Part shown: piece by piece, positions 42,001 through 54,000 of the stretch | How the letters are laid out: each line of letters starts with the position of its first letter | Position numbering within the stretch: position 1 is the stretch's first letter | Origin: Monoplex corrugatus | Taxonomy: Eukaryota > Mollusca > Gastropoda > Littorinimorpha > Ranellidae | DNA: 64,000 bases | Assembly: GCA_030674185.1 (NCBI GenBank) | Contig: CM060311.1 | Coordinates: forward strand, 99,751,513 to 99,815,512 | Reading direction: 5' to 3' | Program-made: the position numbers and the translations under genes | Notes under the pieces: model-generated | Told to the model about the DNA's origin: nothing | The model's database searches: none | The model's input: only the letters and a program-made list of their open reading frames with translations

Positions 42001-45000
42001 GTATACATCTGTATCTCACTTTTGTGTCATTAGTCATAAAAAGCATGGTATACATCTGTATCTCACTTGTTGTGTCATTAGTCATAAAAAGCATGGTATA
42101 CATCTGTATCTCCATTGTTGTGTCATTAGTCATAAAAAGCATGGTATACATCTGTATCTCACTTGTGTCATTAGTCATAAAAAGCATGGTATACATCTGT
42201 ATCTCACTGTTGTGTCATTAGTCTAAAAAGCATGGTATACATCTGTATCTCCACTTGTTGTGTCATTAGTCATAAAAAGCATGGTATACATCTGTATCTC
42301 ACTTTGTGTCATTAGTCATAAAAAGCATGGTATACATCTGTATCTCACTTGTTGTGTCATTAGTCATAAAAAGCATGGTATACATCTGTATCTCACATGT
42401 TGTGTCATTAGTCATAAAAAGCATGGCATACATCTGTATCTCACTTGTTGTGTCATTAGTCATAAAAAGCATGGATAATCTGTATCTCACTTGTTGGTCA
42501 TTAGTCATAAAAAGCATGGCATACATCTGTATCTCACTTGTTGTGTCATTAGTCATAAAAAGCATGGTCATACATCTGTATCTCACATGTTGTGTCATTA
42601 GTCATAAAAAGCATGGTATACATCTGTATCTCACTTGTTGTGTCATTAGTCATAAAAAGCATGGCATACATCTGTATCTCACTTGTTGTGTCATTAGTCA
42701 TAAAAAGCATGGTATACATCTGTATCTCACTTGTTGTGTCATTAGTCATAAAAAGCATGGTATACATCTGTATCTCACTTGTTGTGTCATTAGTCATAAA
42801 AAGCATGGTATACATCTGTATCCCCATGTTGTGTCATTAGTCATAAAAAGCATGGCATAATCTGTATCTCACTTGTTGTGTCATTAGTCATAAAAAGCAT
42901 GGTATACATCTGTATCTCACTTGTTGTGTCATTAGTCATAAAAAGCATGGTATACATCTGTATCTCACTTGTTGTGTCATTAGTCATAAAAAGCATGGTA
43001 TACATCTGTATCCCCCATGTTGTGTCATTAGTCATAAAAAGCATGGTATACATCTGTATCTCACTTATTGTGTCATTAGTCATAAAAAGCATGGCATACA
43101 TCTGTATCTCACTTGTTGTGTCATTTAGTCATAAAAAGCATGGTATATATCTGTATCCCACTTGTGTCATTAGTCATAAAAAGCATGGCATACATCTGTA
43201 TCTCACTTGTGTCATTATTCATAAAAAGCATGGTATACATCTGTATCTCACTTGTGTCATTAGTCATAAAAAGCATGGTATACATCTGCATCTCACTTGT
43301 GTCATTAGTCATAAAAAGCATGGCATACATCTGTATTCCCCATGTTGTGTCATTAGTCATAAAAAGCATGGCATACATCTGTATCTCACTTGTTGTGTCA
43401 TTAGTCATAAAAAGCATGGTATACATCTGTATCTCACATGTTGTGTCATTAGTCATAAAAAGCATGGTATACATCTGTATCTCACTTGTGTCATTAGTCA
43501 TAAAAAGCATGGTATACATCTGTATCTCACTTGTTGTGTCAATAATGCTGTACCAACAGCCCTAAGGATCAAAATGTTTGATGTGGTCAGTAATGCTGTA
43601 CCAACAGCCCTAAGGATCAAAATGTTTGATGTGGTCAGTAATGCTGTACCAACAGCCCTAAGGATCAAAATGTTTGATGTGGTCAGTAATGCTGTACCAA
43701 CAGCCCTAAGGATCAAAATGTTTGATGTGGTCAGTAATGCTGTACCAACAGCCCTAAGGATCAAAATGTTTGATGTGGCCAATAATGCTGTACCAACAGC
43801 CCTAAGGATCAAAATGTTTGATATGGTCAATAATGCTGTACCAACAGCCCTAAGGATCAAAATGTTTGATGTGGTCAGTAATGCTGTACCAACAGCCCTA
43901 AGGATCAAAATGTTTGATATGGCCAGTAATGCTGTACCAACAGCCCTAAGGATCAAAATGTTTGATGTGGTCAGTAATGCTGTACCAACAGCCCTAAGGA
44001 TCAAAATGTTTGATGTGGCCAGTAATGCTGTACCAACAGCCCTAAGGATCAAAATGTTTGATGTGGTCAGTAATGCTGTACCAACAGCCCTAAGGATCAA
44101 AATGTTTGATGTGGCCAGTAATGCTGTACCAACAGCCCTAAGTCAACAAAAGAAGAATGAGATATATTGACCATGCAACCTGCATCACCAACACAAACCC
44201 TGTTGACAAGTTTTGCATGGAAAAATTGAGTCCAGAAAAAAATCCAGGCAGACCAACCACCTTGTTTATGAACACCACCGCCATCATCACCACCATCAGC
44301 TGTTTGTCTACAAAGTGGCACAGAAAGGCCAGGACCAGAGTAAATGGAGGAGAGTTGTGACATCTGCTTCTATGGTTACCATCAGACTTGATGCTGATTG
44401 CTGACTCTTGACCCACCCTATCTGTTTTTATCAGATTTAATTTAATAAAACGGATTCAGACATCCACATGATCCAGGTATCCACACTGTAATGGTTTGTT
44501 CAGATGATTGCTTTATGTGTGGCTTGAAGTCAGGCGTTTCCTGCAGGGCTGGGACTCTTCCTTGACTTTTGTGGATTTCCACAGGACCCAACCCTTATTT
44601 CCTTGTTCCCTTCAGTTCCACAGGACCCAACACTTATTTCCTTGTTCCCTTCAGTTCCACAGGACCCAACACTTATTTCCTTGTTCCCTTCAGTTTCACA
44701 GGACCCAACCCTTATTTCCTTGTTCCCTTCAGTTTTACAGGACCCAACACTTATTTCCTTGTTCCCTTCAGTTCCACAGGACCCAACACTTATTTCCTTG
44801 TTCCCTTCAGTTCCACAGGACCCAACACTTATTTCCTTGTTCCCTTCAGTTCCACAGGACCCAACACTTATTTCCTTGTTCCCTTCAGTTTTACAGGACC
44901 CAACACTTATTTCCTTGTTCCCTTCAGTTCCACAGGACCCAACACTTATTTCCTTGTTCCCTTCAGTTCCACAGGACCCAACACTTATTTCCTTGTTCCC

Positions 45001-48000
45001 TTCAGTTTCACAGAACCCAACACTTATTTCCTTGTTCCCTTCAGTTCCACAGGACCCAACCACTTATTTCCTTGTTCCCTTCAGTTTTACAGGACCCAAC
45101 ACTTATTTCCTTGTTCCCTTCAGTTCCACAGGACCCAACACTTATTTCCTTGTTCCCTTCAGTTCCACAGGACCCAACACTTATTTCCTTGTTCCCTTCA
45201 GTTTCACAGAACCCAACACTTATTTCCTTGTTCCCTTCAGTTTTACAGGACCCAACACTTATTTCCTTGTTCCCTTCAGTTCCACAGAACCCAACACTTA
45301 TTTCCTTGTTCCCTTCAATTCCACAGAAGGAAAAAAGTTGAAGAGTCAACAATATATAGAAGTGTATACAGAAAGCGATTTTATTGGCAAATCCTTTCGT
45401 CTGCAAGCGGTTCATGTTTGTCTGCAAACGGTTCATGTCTGATTGCATCAAGTAAGCATTTGGGGAAGACAGATTTGAAGAACAAAATGGCAGCAGTGAT
45501 GTCAGACATTGTAGAGCTTGGAGTTTTGAGGGGGGAAAATGAAATATTTTTGGAGGTAAGATTGGATGGAGAAAATTGTAGATGAGACCCTCAGATGATT
45601 CATGAGAAAACTTATATTCTTGCTTATGAAGTACACAAGTAGAGGAAAAGTTGCATGAGAAGATCATGTAAGCTGAGCGAAACACAGCATTTAGGTAAAA
45701 CTTTGTAGAGAAAATTTGATGCTTGAAGGTATGTTTTATGATGTTGTTTTTATTTCTATGAGTGTAAGTGTATGACGTGAAGCAAAGAAAAATAGCTGTG
45801 AATTGTAGGTGTAGAAATACAGAATTATGCACATTTGTATGCCTCAAAATATGTTTGCAAGTTTTTCAATAAAAGTTTGAAAAATGTTCAGGAGATGCAT
45901 GCCCATGGACCCCCTTCACTTGGCTCAGTCCCACCTCTGTTCCTGAGCTTGCCATTCAAAAGAGTTGGTCTGCAAAATGTAGACTGTTGGCTCCCTGCAA
46001 AATTTCTGTCTTGTCATGAAAATGAATGTCTTCTATTACATCTGGAAAGAGGATTTGTGTCCTGTATTATGTAATGCAAGAATTTGTGTCCTGTATTATG
46101 TAATGCAAGAGTTTGTGTCCTGTATGATTTGATGCAAGAGGTGCATTGCCCTGATTGATGTTTCAGTCCAAAAAGGAAACATATTACTGTATAATTGTTC
46201 TTTTGACATTTATGTTACAGCGGGCAACGAGTCGTGTCCCCAGCCACAGACATCAGAGCACTTGGCTGCTGTGGAGATCATGAAGCTGAAACACATCTTG
46301 ATTTTGCAGAATAAAATTGACTTGGTCAAGGAGTCGCAGGCCAAGGAACAGTATGAACAGATTCTGGGCTTTGTCAAAGGTGAGACTGCTGATAAGTACT
46401 TAAGTTGTACATGTGACGTATATTCTTCACAAACACTCTTGCATACATGTATGTACACACATATGCATGCATGCACACGTACACAGAACGTTGCACAATA
46501 CTGATTCGTGCCGTACATTTTTGCACAATGTACTTGGCCATCTTTCGCTTTGACCAAAATCATTTATCATTAATATAAAAAAGTTTAGTCCGTTGGATGA
46601 GATGATAAACTGAGAACTAATGTGCATCATGAACTTGCTGCATGTAAAGATCTCGTGGCAACAGAGGAGTTGTCCTTTCAAAATTCTGTTGGCAAATCCC
46701 TTTTCATAGTGTATCGGTTGTAACTATCATGGTGTCTGTAGAAACAACGGGTTTTGGAGTACCCTGTGGAAATGTCTGTATTACTATTAGCAGTGAAGGC
46801 AAAGCATAATAGGTTTGGGCAATGGCGTATGGAATACTTAATGCTTGATGTTCTGATGATTGTATCTGTTCACTATCATAGGACGTTCATAATGCTTGAT
46901 GTTCTGATGATTGTATCTGTTCACTATCATAGGACGTCCATAATACTTGTGTTCTGATGATTGTATCTGTTCACTATCATAGGACGTTCATAATGCTTGA
47001 TGTTCGATGATGTATCTGTTCCTCATAGCGTTCATAAAGCTTGTTCTATGATGATCTGTTCACTATCATAGAGTCCTAACTTGATGTTCTGATGATTGTA
47101 TCTGTTCACTATCATAGGAGTCCATATACTTATGTTGAGATTTATCGTTCACTATCATGACGTCATAATGCTTGATGTTCTGATGATTGTATCTGTTCAC
47201 TATCATAGGACGTTCATAATGCTTGATGTTCTGATGATTGTATCTGTTCACTATCATAGGACGTCCATAATGCTTGATGTTCTGATGATTGTATCTGTTC
47301 ACTATCATAGGACGTCCATAATACTTGATGTTCTGATGATTGTATCTGTTCACTATCATAGGACGTCCATAATCTTGATGTCTATGATTGTCTGTCTATC
47401 ATAGAGTTCTAATCTTGATGTTATGATTGTATCTGTTCACTATCATAGACTCATAATTTTATTCTGATGATGTATCTGTTCCTTCAATTCATAATGCTTG
47501 ATGTTCTGATGATTGTATCTGTTCACTATCATAGGATTAATGCTTGAGTTCGATGATGTACTGTCTATATAGACGCCAAGCTGTGTTCTGATGATTGTAT
47601 CTTTCATATCATAGCGTTCATATACTTGATCGATGATTGTATCGTTATATCAAGGTTCATAATGCTTGATGTTCTGATGATTGTATCTGTTCACATCATA
47701 GAGTCCATAATGCTTATGTTCGATGATTGTATCTGTCACTATCATACGAGTTCAAAGATATTTTGACTTAAGAGTATCTGTTGCTGGATAGCTGTTATTA
47801 TGTCATGTCAATGATTAACGCTTAAAATGTTGCTTGTGTGATTAATTTTATTTATACACCCCTCCCCCCCTAACAGGCACAGTGGCAGAGGGAGCTCCTG
47901 TGATCCCAGTGTCGGCGCAGTTGAAGTACAACATTGACGTTATCTGTGAATACATCACCAAGCGTATCCCCGTCCCTGTCAGAGACTTCTTGTCCGAACC

Positions 48001-51000
48001 AAGACTCATCGGTGAGGACACTTGTAACTGTTTGTGTTTTGACTTTGTACCAGTGTCATCCATTAAATAGCGAGAATGTCTTAATGAAATAGTTCTTCAA
48101 AAGTAATTATATGAACCAGAAAAAAACAGGAAAAAAGAATCAGAACGCTTATTTAATACAAACAGACGAGACAGGCACAAATTTGTGGCCAACTGGCCCT
48201 TGTCAAGCGTAAGATAACAAACGAATAAAATGCCAAATACAAAAATTAGGAGAAAAAGACAGAAACTTCCCTGCCACTTCAACCAGTATGAGAAAAAGAC
48301 TAAACTGACTGAAATGACATCAGTGATGTGTTTGTGAGTAAATGACATCAGTGATGTGTTTGTGAGTAAATGACATCAGTGATGTGTTTGTGAGTAAATA
48401 CGATGTCACAGTGGAAGTGAGGTGATTTTAGCAATTTGAAAAGTGGTCATGCCATATTAATATTGTTTTATCTTGAAGAGGATCCAGGGCTGAAATTAAA
48501 ACTGATGCATTAGCTAAGAGTATCTTTTGGAATGTGAAGTATCCTACCATTGAGCAATGCATAAGTGAAAATATAAGCATATGATCGACTGAATGGGAAA
48601 TATGTAATCAAGAGGTATGGCTGATGTTAACTCTTTTCCCACCATGGTCACAATCAAGCGGCTTCCCGTATGACCGCCATGGTCGCATTTGTGAGACTTG
48701 GAGGGGTCATGCTAAACGATAACTTTTCACGTGGGTACAAAGCTTCTGTCAGCTCCGCTGGTGAATGCAGGCAACTGTGCTATTTTTAAACTTACCCAGC
48801 GAACTAGTTTTTCAACAGAAGGCCAAAGTTTGGCTTTGTTTACTGTCGGAATTTACGTCACGTTTTCTTCGAAGCGTTTTCTCCAAAATGGCTGCAAATT
48901 GTCACGCATTGTCTACCACTCCAAGTAGAATAAGCAGACAGCTGACTCTGTCACAGTCTGTGTGTAGATTTTCCACTGCTTTTCCTCATTTATTATAATG
49001 ATATCTGGCGCACAACTCACAAAATAAGGTCAGTAGTACAACTAATAAACCATATGAAAAAAAATGTTTTTCTTTATAATAAGATTATCTGTGGAATAAT
49101 CAATCAAGCACATAAACATAAGCAAGCATTCATATATAAATACATCTGCCCTTTACACAGCAAAAAAAAAAAAGAAAATCTTTAACAGTCTTTGAGATAT
49201 AAGCTTTTAAAACTGCATACTGCGCTGCAAAATTGGCTGCCCAAAATATACTTGGCACTGAGGAGTGCCGTTTCTGGGGAAACTTGGTGGTGAAAGAGTT
49301 AATGGATTGTGCCTAGTGCAAGGAATCCAGTCTGACCTTGGAATAGGAAGAAAAACATCCTAAACCAACAGCCAAGGGGATGAAGCGAAAATGTGTTGAG
49401 TATTGCTATCTTTTTCTGGTTTTATAGTTTTGTAACGTGTTGAGTATTGTTGATGTCTTTTTTCTGGTTTTATAGTTTTGTAACGTGTTGAGTATTGTTG
49501 ATGTCTTTTTTCTGGTTTTATAGTTTTGTAACGTGTTGAGTATTGTTGATGTCTTTTTTCTGGTTTTATAGTTTTGTAACGTGTTGAGTATTGTTGATGT
49601 CTTTTTTCTGGTTTTATAGTTTTGTAACGTGTTGAGTATTGTTGATGTCTTTTTTCTGGTTTTCTGGTTTTGTAACGTGTTGAGTATTGTTGATGTCTTT
49701 TTTCTGGTTTTATAGTTTTGTAACGTGTTGAGTATTGTTGATGTCTTTTTTCTGGTTTTATAGTTTTGTAACGTGTTGAGTATTGTTGATGTCTTTTTTC
49801 TGGTTTTATAGTTTTGTAACGTGTTGAGTATTGTTGATGTCTTTTTTCTGGTTTTATAGTTTTGTAACGTGTTGAGTATTGTTGATGTCTTTTTTCTGGT
49901 TTTATAGTTTTGTAACGTGTTGAGTATTGTTGATGTCTTTTTTCTGGTTTTATAGTTTTGTAACGTGTTGAGTATTGTTGATGTCTTTTTTCTGGTTTTA
50001 TAGTTTTGTAACGTGTTGAGTATTGTTGATGTCTTTTTTATTGTTTTATGGTTTTGTAACGTGTTGAGTATTGTTGATGTCTTTTTTCTGGTTTTCTGGT
50101 TTTGTAACGTGTTGAGTATTGTTGGTCTTTTTTCTGGTTTTATCGTTTTGTAACGTGTTGAGTATTGTTGGTCTTTTTTCTGGTTTTATGGTTTTGTAAC
50201 GTGTTGAGTATTGTTGATGTCTTTTTTCTGGTTTTATAGTTTTGTAACGTGTTGAGTATTGTTGATGTCTTTTTTATTGTTTTATGGTTTTGTAATGTGT
50301 TGAGTATTGTTGATGTCTTTTTCTGGTTTTATTGTTTTGTAACGTGTTGAGTATTGTTGATGTCTTTTTTCTGGTTTTATAGTTTTGTAACGTGTTGAGT
50401 ATTGTTGATGTCTTTTTTATTGTTTTATGTTTTGTAACGTGTTGAGTATTGTTGATGTCTTTTTCTGGTTTTATGGTTTTGTAACGTGTTGAGTATTGTT
50501 GGTCTTTTTTCTGGTTTTATAGTTTTGTAACGTGTTGAGTATTGTTGATGTCTTTTTCTGGTTTTATTGTTTTGTAACGTGTTGAGTATTGTTGATGTCT
50601 TTTTTCTGGTTTTATAGTTTTGTAACGTGTTGAGTATTGCTGTTGTCTTTTTTCTGGTTTTATTGTTTTGTAACGTGTTGAGTATTGTTGATGTCTTTTT
50701 TCTGGTTTTATAGTTTTGTAACGTGTTGAGTATTGTTGATGTCTTTTTTCTGGTTTTATTGTTTTGTAACGTGTTGAGTATTGTTGATGTCTTTTTCTGG
50801 TTTTATGGTTTTGTAACGTGTTGAGTATTGTTGATGTCTTTTTTCTGGTTTTATTGTTTTGTAACGTGTTGAGTATTGTTGATGTCTTTTTTCTGGTTTT
50901 ATCGTTTTGTAACGTGTTGAGTATTGTTGATGTCTTTTTTCTGGTTTTATAGTTTTGTAACGTGTTGAGTATTGTTGATGTCTTTTTTCTGGTTTTATAT

Positions 51001-54000
51001 GGTTTTGTAACGTGTTGAGTATTGTTGATGTCTTTTTTCTGGTTTTATTGTTTTGTAACGTGTTGAGTATTGTTGATGTCTTTTTTCTGGTTTTATAGTT
51101 TTGTAACATGTTGAGTATTGTTGATGTCTTTTTTCTGGTTTTATAGTTTTGTAACGTGTTGAGTATTGTTGATGTCTTTTTTCTGGTTTTATCGTTTTGT
51201 AACGTGTTGAGTATTGTTGATGTCTTTTTTCTGGTTTTATTGTTTTGTAACGTGTTGAGTATTGTTGATGTCTTTTTTCTGGTTTTATAGTTTTGTAACG
51301 TGTTGAGTATTGCTGTTGTCTTTTTTCTGGTTTTATTGTTTTGTAACGTGTTGAGTATTGTTGATGTCTTTTTTCTGGTTTTATTGTTTTGTAACGTGTT
51401 GAGTATTGTTGATGTCTTTTTCTGGTTTTATGGTTTTGTAACGTGTTGAGTATTGTTGATGTCTTTTTTCTGGTTTTATTGTTTTGTAACGTGTTGAGTA
51501 TTGTTGATGTCTTTTTTCTGGTTTTATCGTTTTGTAACGTGTTGAGTATTGTTGATGTCTTTTTTCTGGTTTTATAGTTTTGTAACGTGTTGAGTATTGT
51601 TGATGTCTTTTTTCTGGTTTTATGGTTTTGTAACGTGTTGAGTATTGTTGATGTCTTTTTTCTGGTTTTATTGTTTTGTAACGTGTTGAGTATTGTTGAT
51701 GTCTTTTTTCTGGTTTTATAGTTTTGTAACGTGTTGAGTATTGTTGATGTCTTTTTTCTGGTTTTATAGTTTTGTAACGTGTTGAGTATTGTTGATGTCT
51801 TTTTTCTGGTTTTATCGTTTTGTAACGTGTTGAGTATTGTTGATGTCTTTTTTCTGGTTTTATAGTTTTGTAACGTGTTGAGTATTGTTGATGTCTTTTT
51901 TCTGGTTTTATAGTTTTGTAACGTGTTGAGTATTGTTGATGTCTTTTTTCTGGTTTTATAGTTTTGTAACGTGTTGAGTATTGTTGATGTCTTTTTCTGT
52001 TTTATGTTTTGTAACGTGTTGAGTATTGTTGATGTCTTTTTCTGGTTTTATTGTTTGTAACGTGTTGAGTATTGTTGATGTCTTTTTCTGGTTTTATGTT
52101 TTGTAACGTGTTGAGTATTGTTGATGTCTTTTTTCTGGTTTTATGTTTTGTAACGTGTTGAGTATTGTTGATGTCTTTTTCTGGTTTTATTGTTTTGTAA
52201 CGTGTTGAGTATTGTTGATGTCTTTTTTCTGGTTTTATGTTTTGTAACGTGTTGAGTATTGTTGATGTCTTTTTTCTGGTTTTATGTGTAACGTTTGATA
52301 TGTGATGTCTTTTCTGTTATGTTTGTAACGTGTTGAGTATTGTTGATGTCTTTTTTCTGGTTTTATAGTTTTAAGTGTTGAGTATTGTTATGTCTTTTTC
52401 TGGTTTAGAGTTTTGTAACGTTTGATATTGTTATGTCTTTTTCTGGTTTTATGTTTTGTAACGTGTTGAGTATTGTTGATGTCTTTTTTCTGGTTTTATG
52501 TTTTGTAACGTGTTGAGTATTGTTGATGTCTTTTTCTGGTTTTATAGTTTTGTAACGTGTTGAGTATGTTGATGTCTTTTTCTGGTTTTATGTTTTGTAA
52601 CGTGTTGAGTATTGTTGATGTCTTTTTTTGTTTTATGGTCTTTGAGTAGAGTTTGTTTTATGTTTTGTACGTTGATTGTTGATGTCTTTTTTTCTGGTTT
52701 TATGTTTTTGTAACGTGGTTGAGTATTGTTGATGTCTTTTCTGGATATTAGTGTTGTATGTTTTTTACGTGTTAATGTAATGTTGAGTTTGTCTGTGCTT
52801 TTTCGGGTTTTGTAACGTGTTGAGTATTGTTGATGTCTTTTTCTGGTTTTATAGTTTTGTAACGTGTTGAGTATTGTTGATGTCTTTTTTCTGGTTTTAT
52901 GTTTTGTAACGTGTTGAGTATTGTTGATGTCTTTTTTCTGGTTTTATAGTTTTGTAACGTGTTGAGTATTGTTGATGTCTTTTTTCTGGTTTTATAGTTT
53001 TGTAACATGTTGAGTATTGTTGATGTCTTTTTTCTGGTTTTATGGTTTTGTAACGTGTTGAGTATTGTTGTCTTTTTTCTGGTTTTATAGTTTTGTAACG
53101 TGTTTGAGTATTGTTGATGTCTTTTTTCTGGTTTTATTGTTTTGTAACATGTTGAGTATTGTTGATGTCTTTTTTCTGGTTTTATAGTTTTGTAACGTGT
53201 TGAGTATTGTTGATGTCTTTTTCTGGTTTTATAGTTTTGTAACGTGTTGAGTATTGTTGATGTCTTTTTTCTGGTTTTATAGTTTTGTAACGTGTTGAGT
53301 ATTGTTGATGTCTTTTTTCTGGTTTTATAGTTTTGTAACGTGTTGAGTATTGTTGATGTCTTTTTCTGGTTTTATGGTTTTGTAACGTGTTGAGTATTGT
53401 TGATGTCTTTTTCTGGTTTTATAGTTTTGTAACGTGTTGAGTATTGTTGATGTCTTTTTTCTGGTTTTAATCGTTTTGTAACGTGTTGAGTATTGTTGTC
53501 TTTTTTCTGGTTTTATGGTTTTGTAACGTGTTGAGTATTGTTGATGTCTTTTTTCTGGTTTTATCGTTTTGTAACGTGTTGAGTATTGTTGATGTCTTTT
53601 TTCTGGTTTTATCGTTTTGTAACGTGTTGAGTATTGTTGTTGTCTTTTTTCTGGTTTTATTGTTTTGTAACGTGTTGAGTATTGTTGATGTCTTTTTTCT
53701 GGTTTTATATGTTTTGTAACGTGTTGAGTATTGTTGATGTCTTTTTTCTGGTTTTATAGTTTTGTAACGTGTTGAGTATTGTTGATGTCTTTTTCTGGTT
53801 TTATAGTTTTGTAACGTGTTGAGTATTGTTGTTGTCTTTTTTCTGGTTTTATAGTTTTGTAACGTGTTGAGTATTGTTGTTGTCTTTTTTCTGGTTTTAT
53901 AGTTTTGTAACGTGTTGAGTATTGTTGATGTCTTTTTCTGGTTTTATAGTTTTGTAACGTGTTGAGTATTGTTGATGTCTTTTTTCTGGTTTTATAGTTT

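Noticed and set aside
42878..44170. 430-codon open frame
   Set aside because: It spans two adjacent 48-bp minisatellites inside an EIF2S3 intron, and the other phases and the opposite strand are equally open.
44508..45585. Three overlapping open frames of 277-338 codons
   Set aside because: They are products of a 39-bp (13-codon) repeat. All three plus phases are open together, which a real gene would not show.
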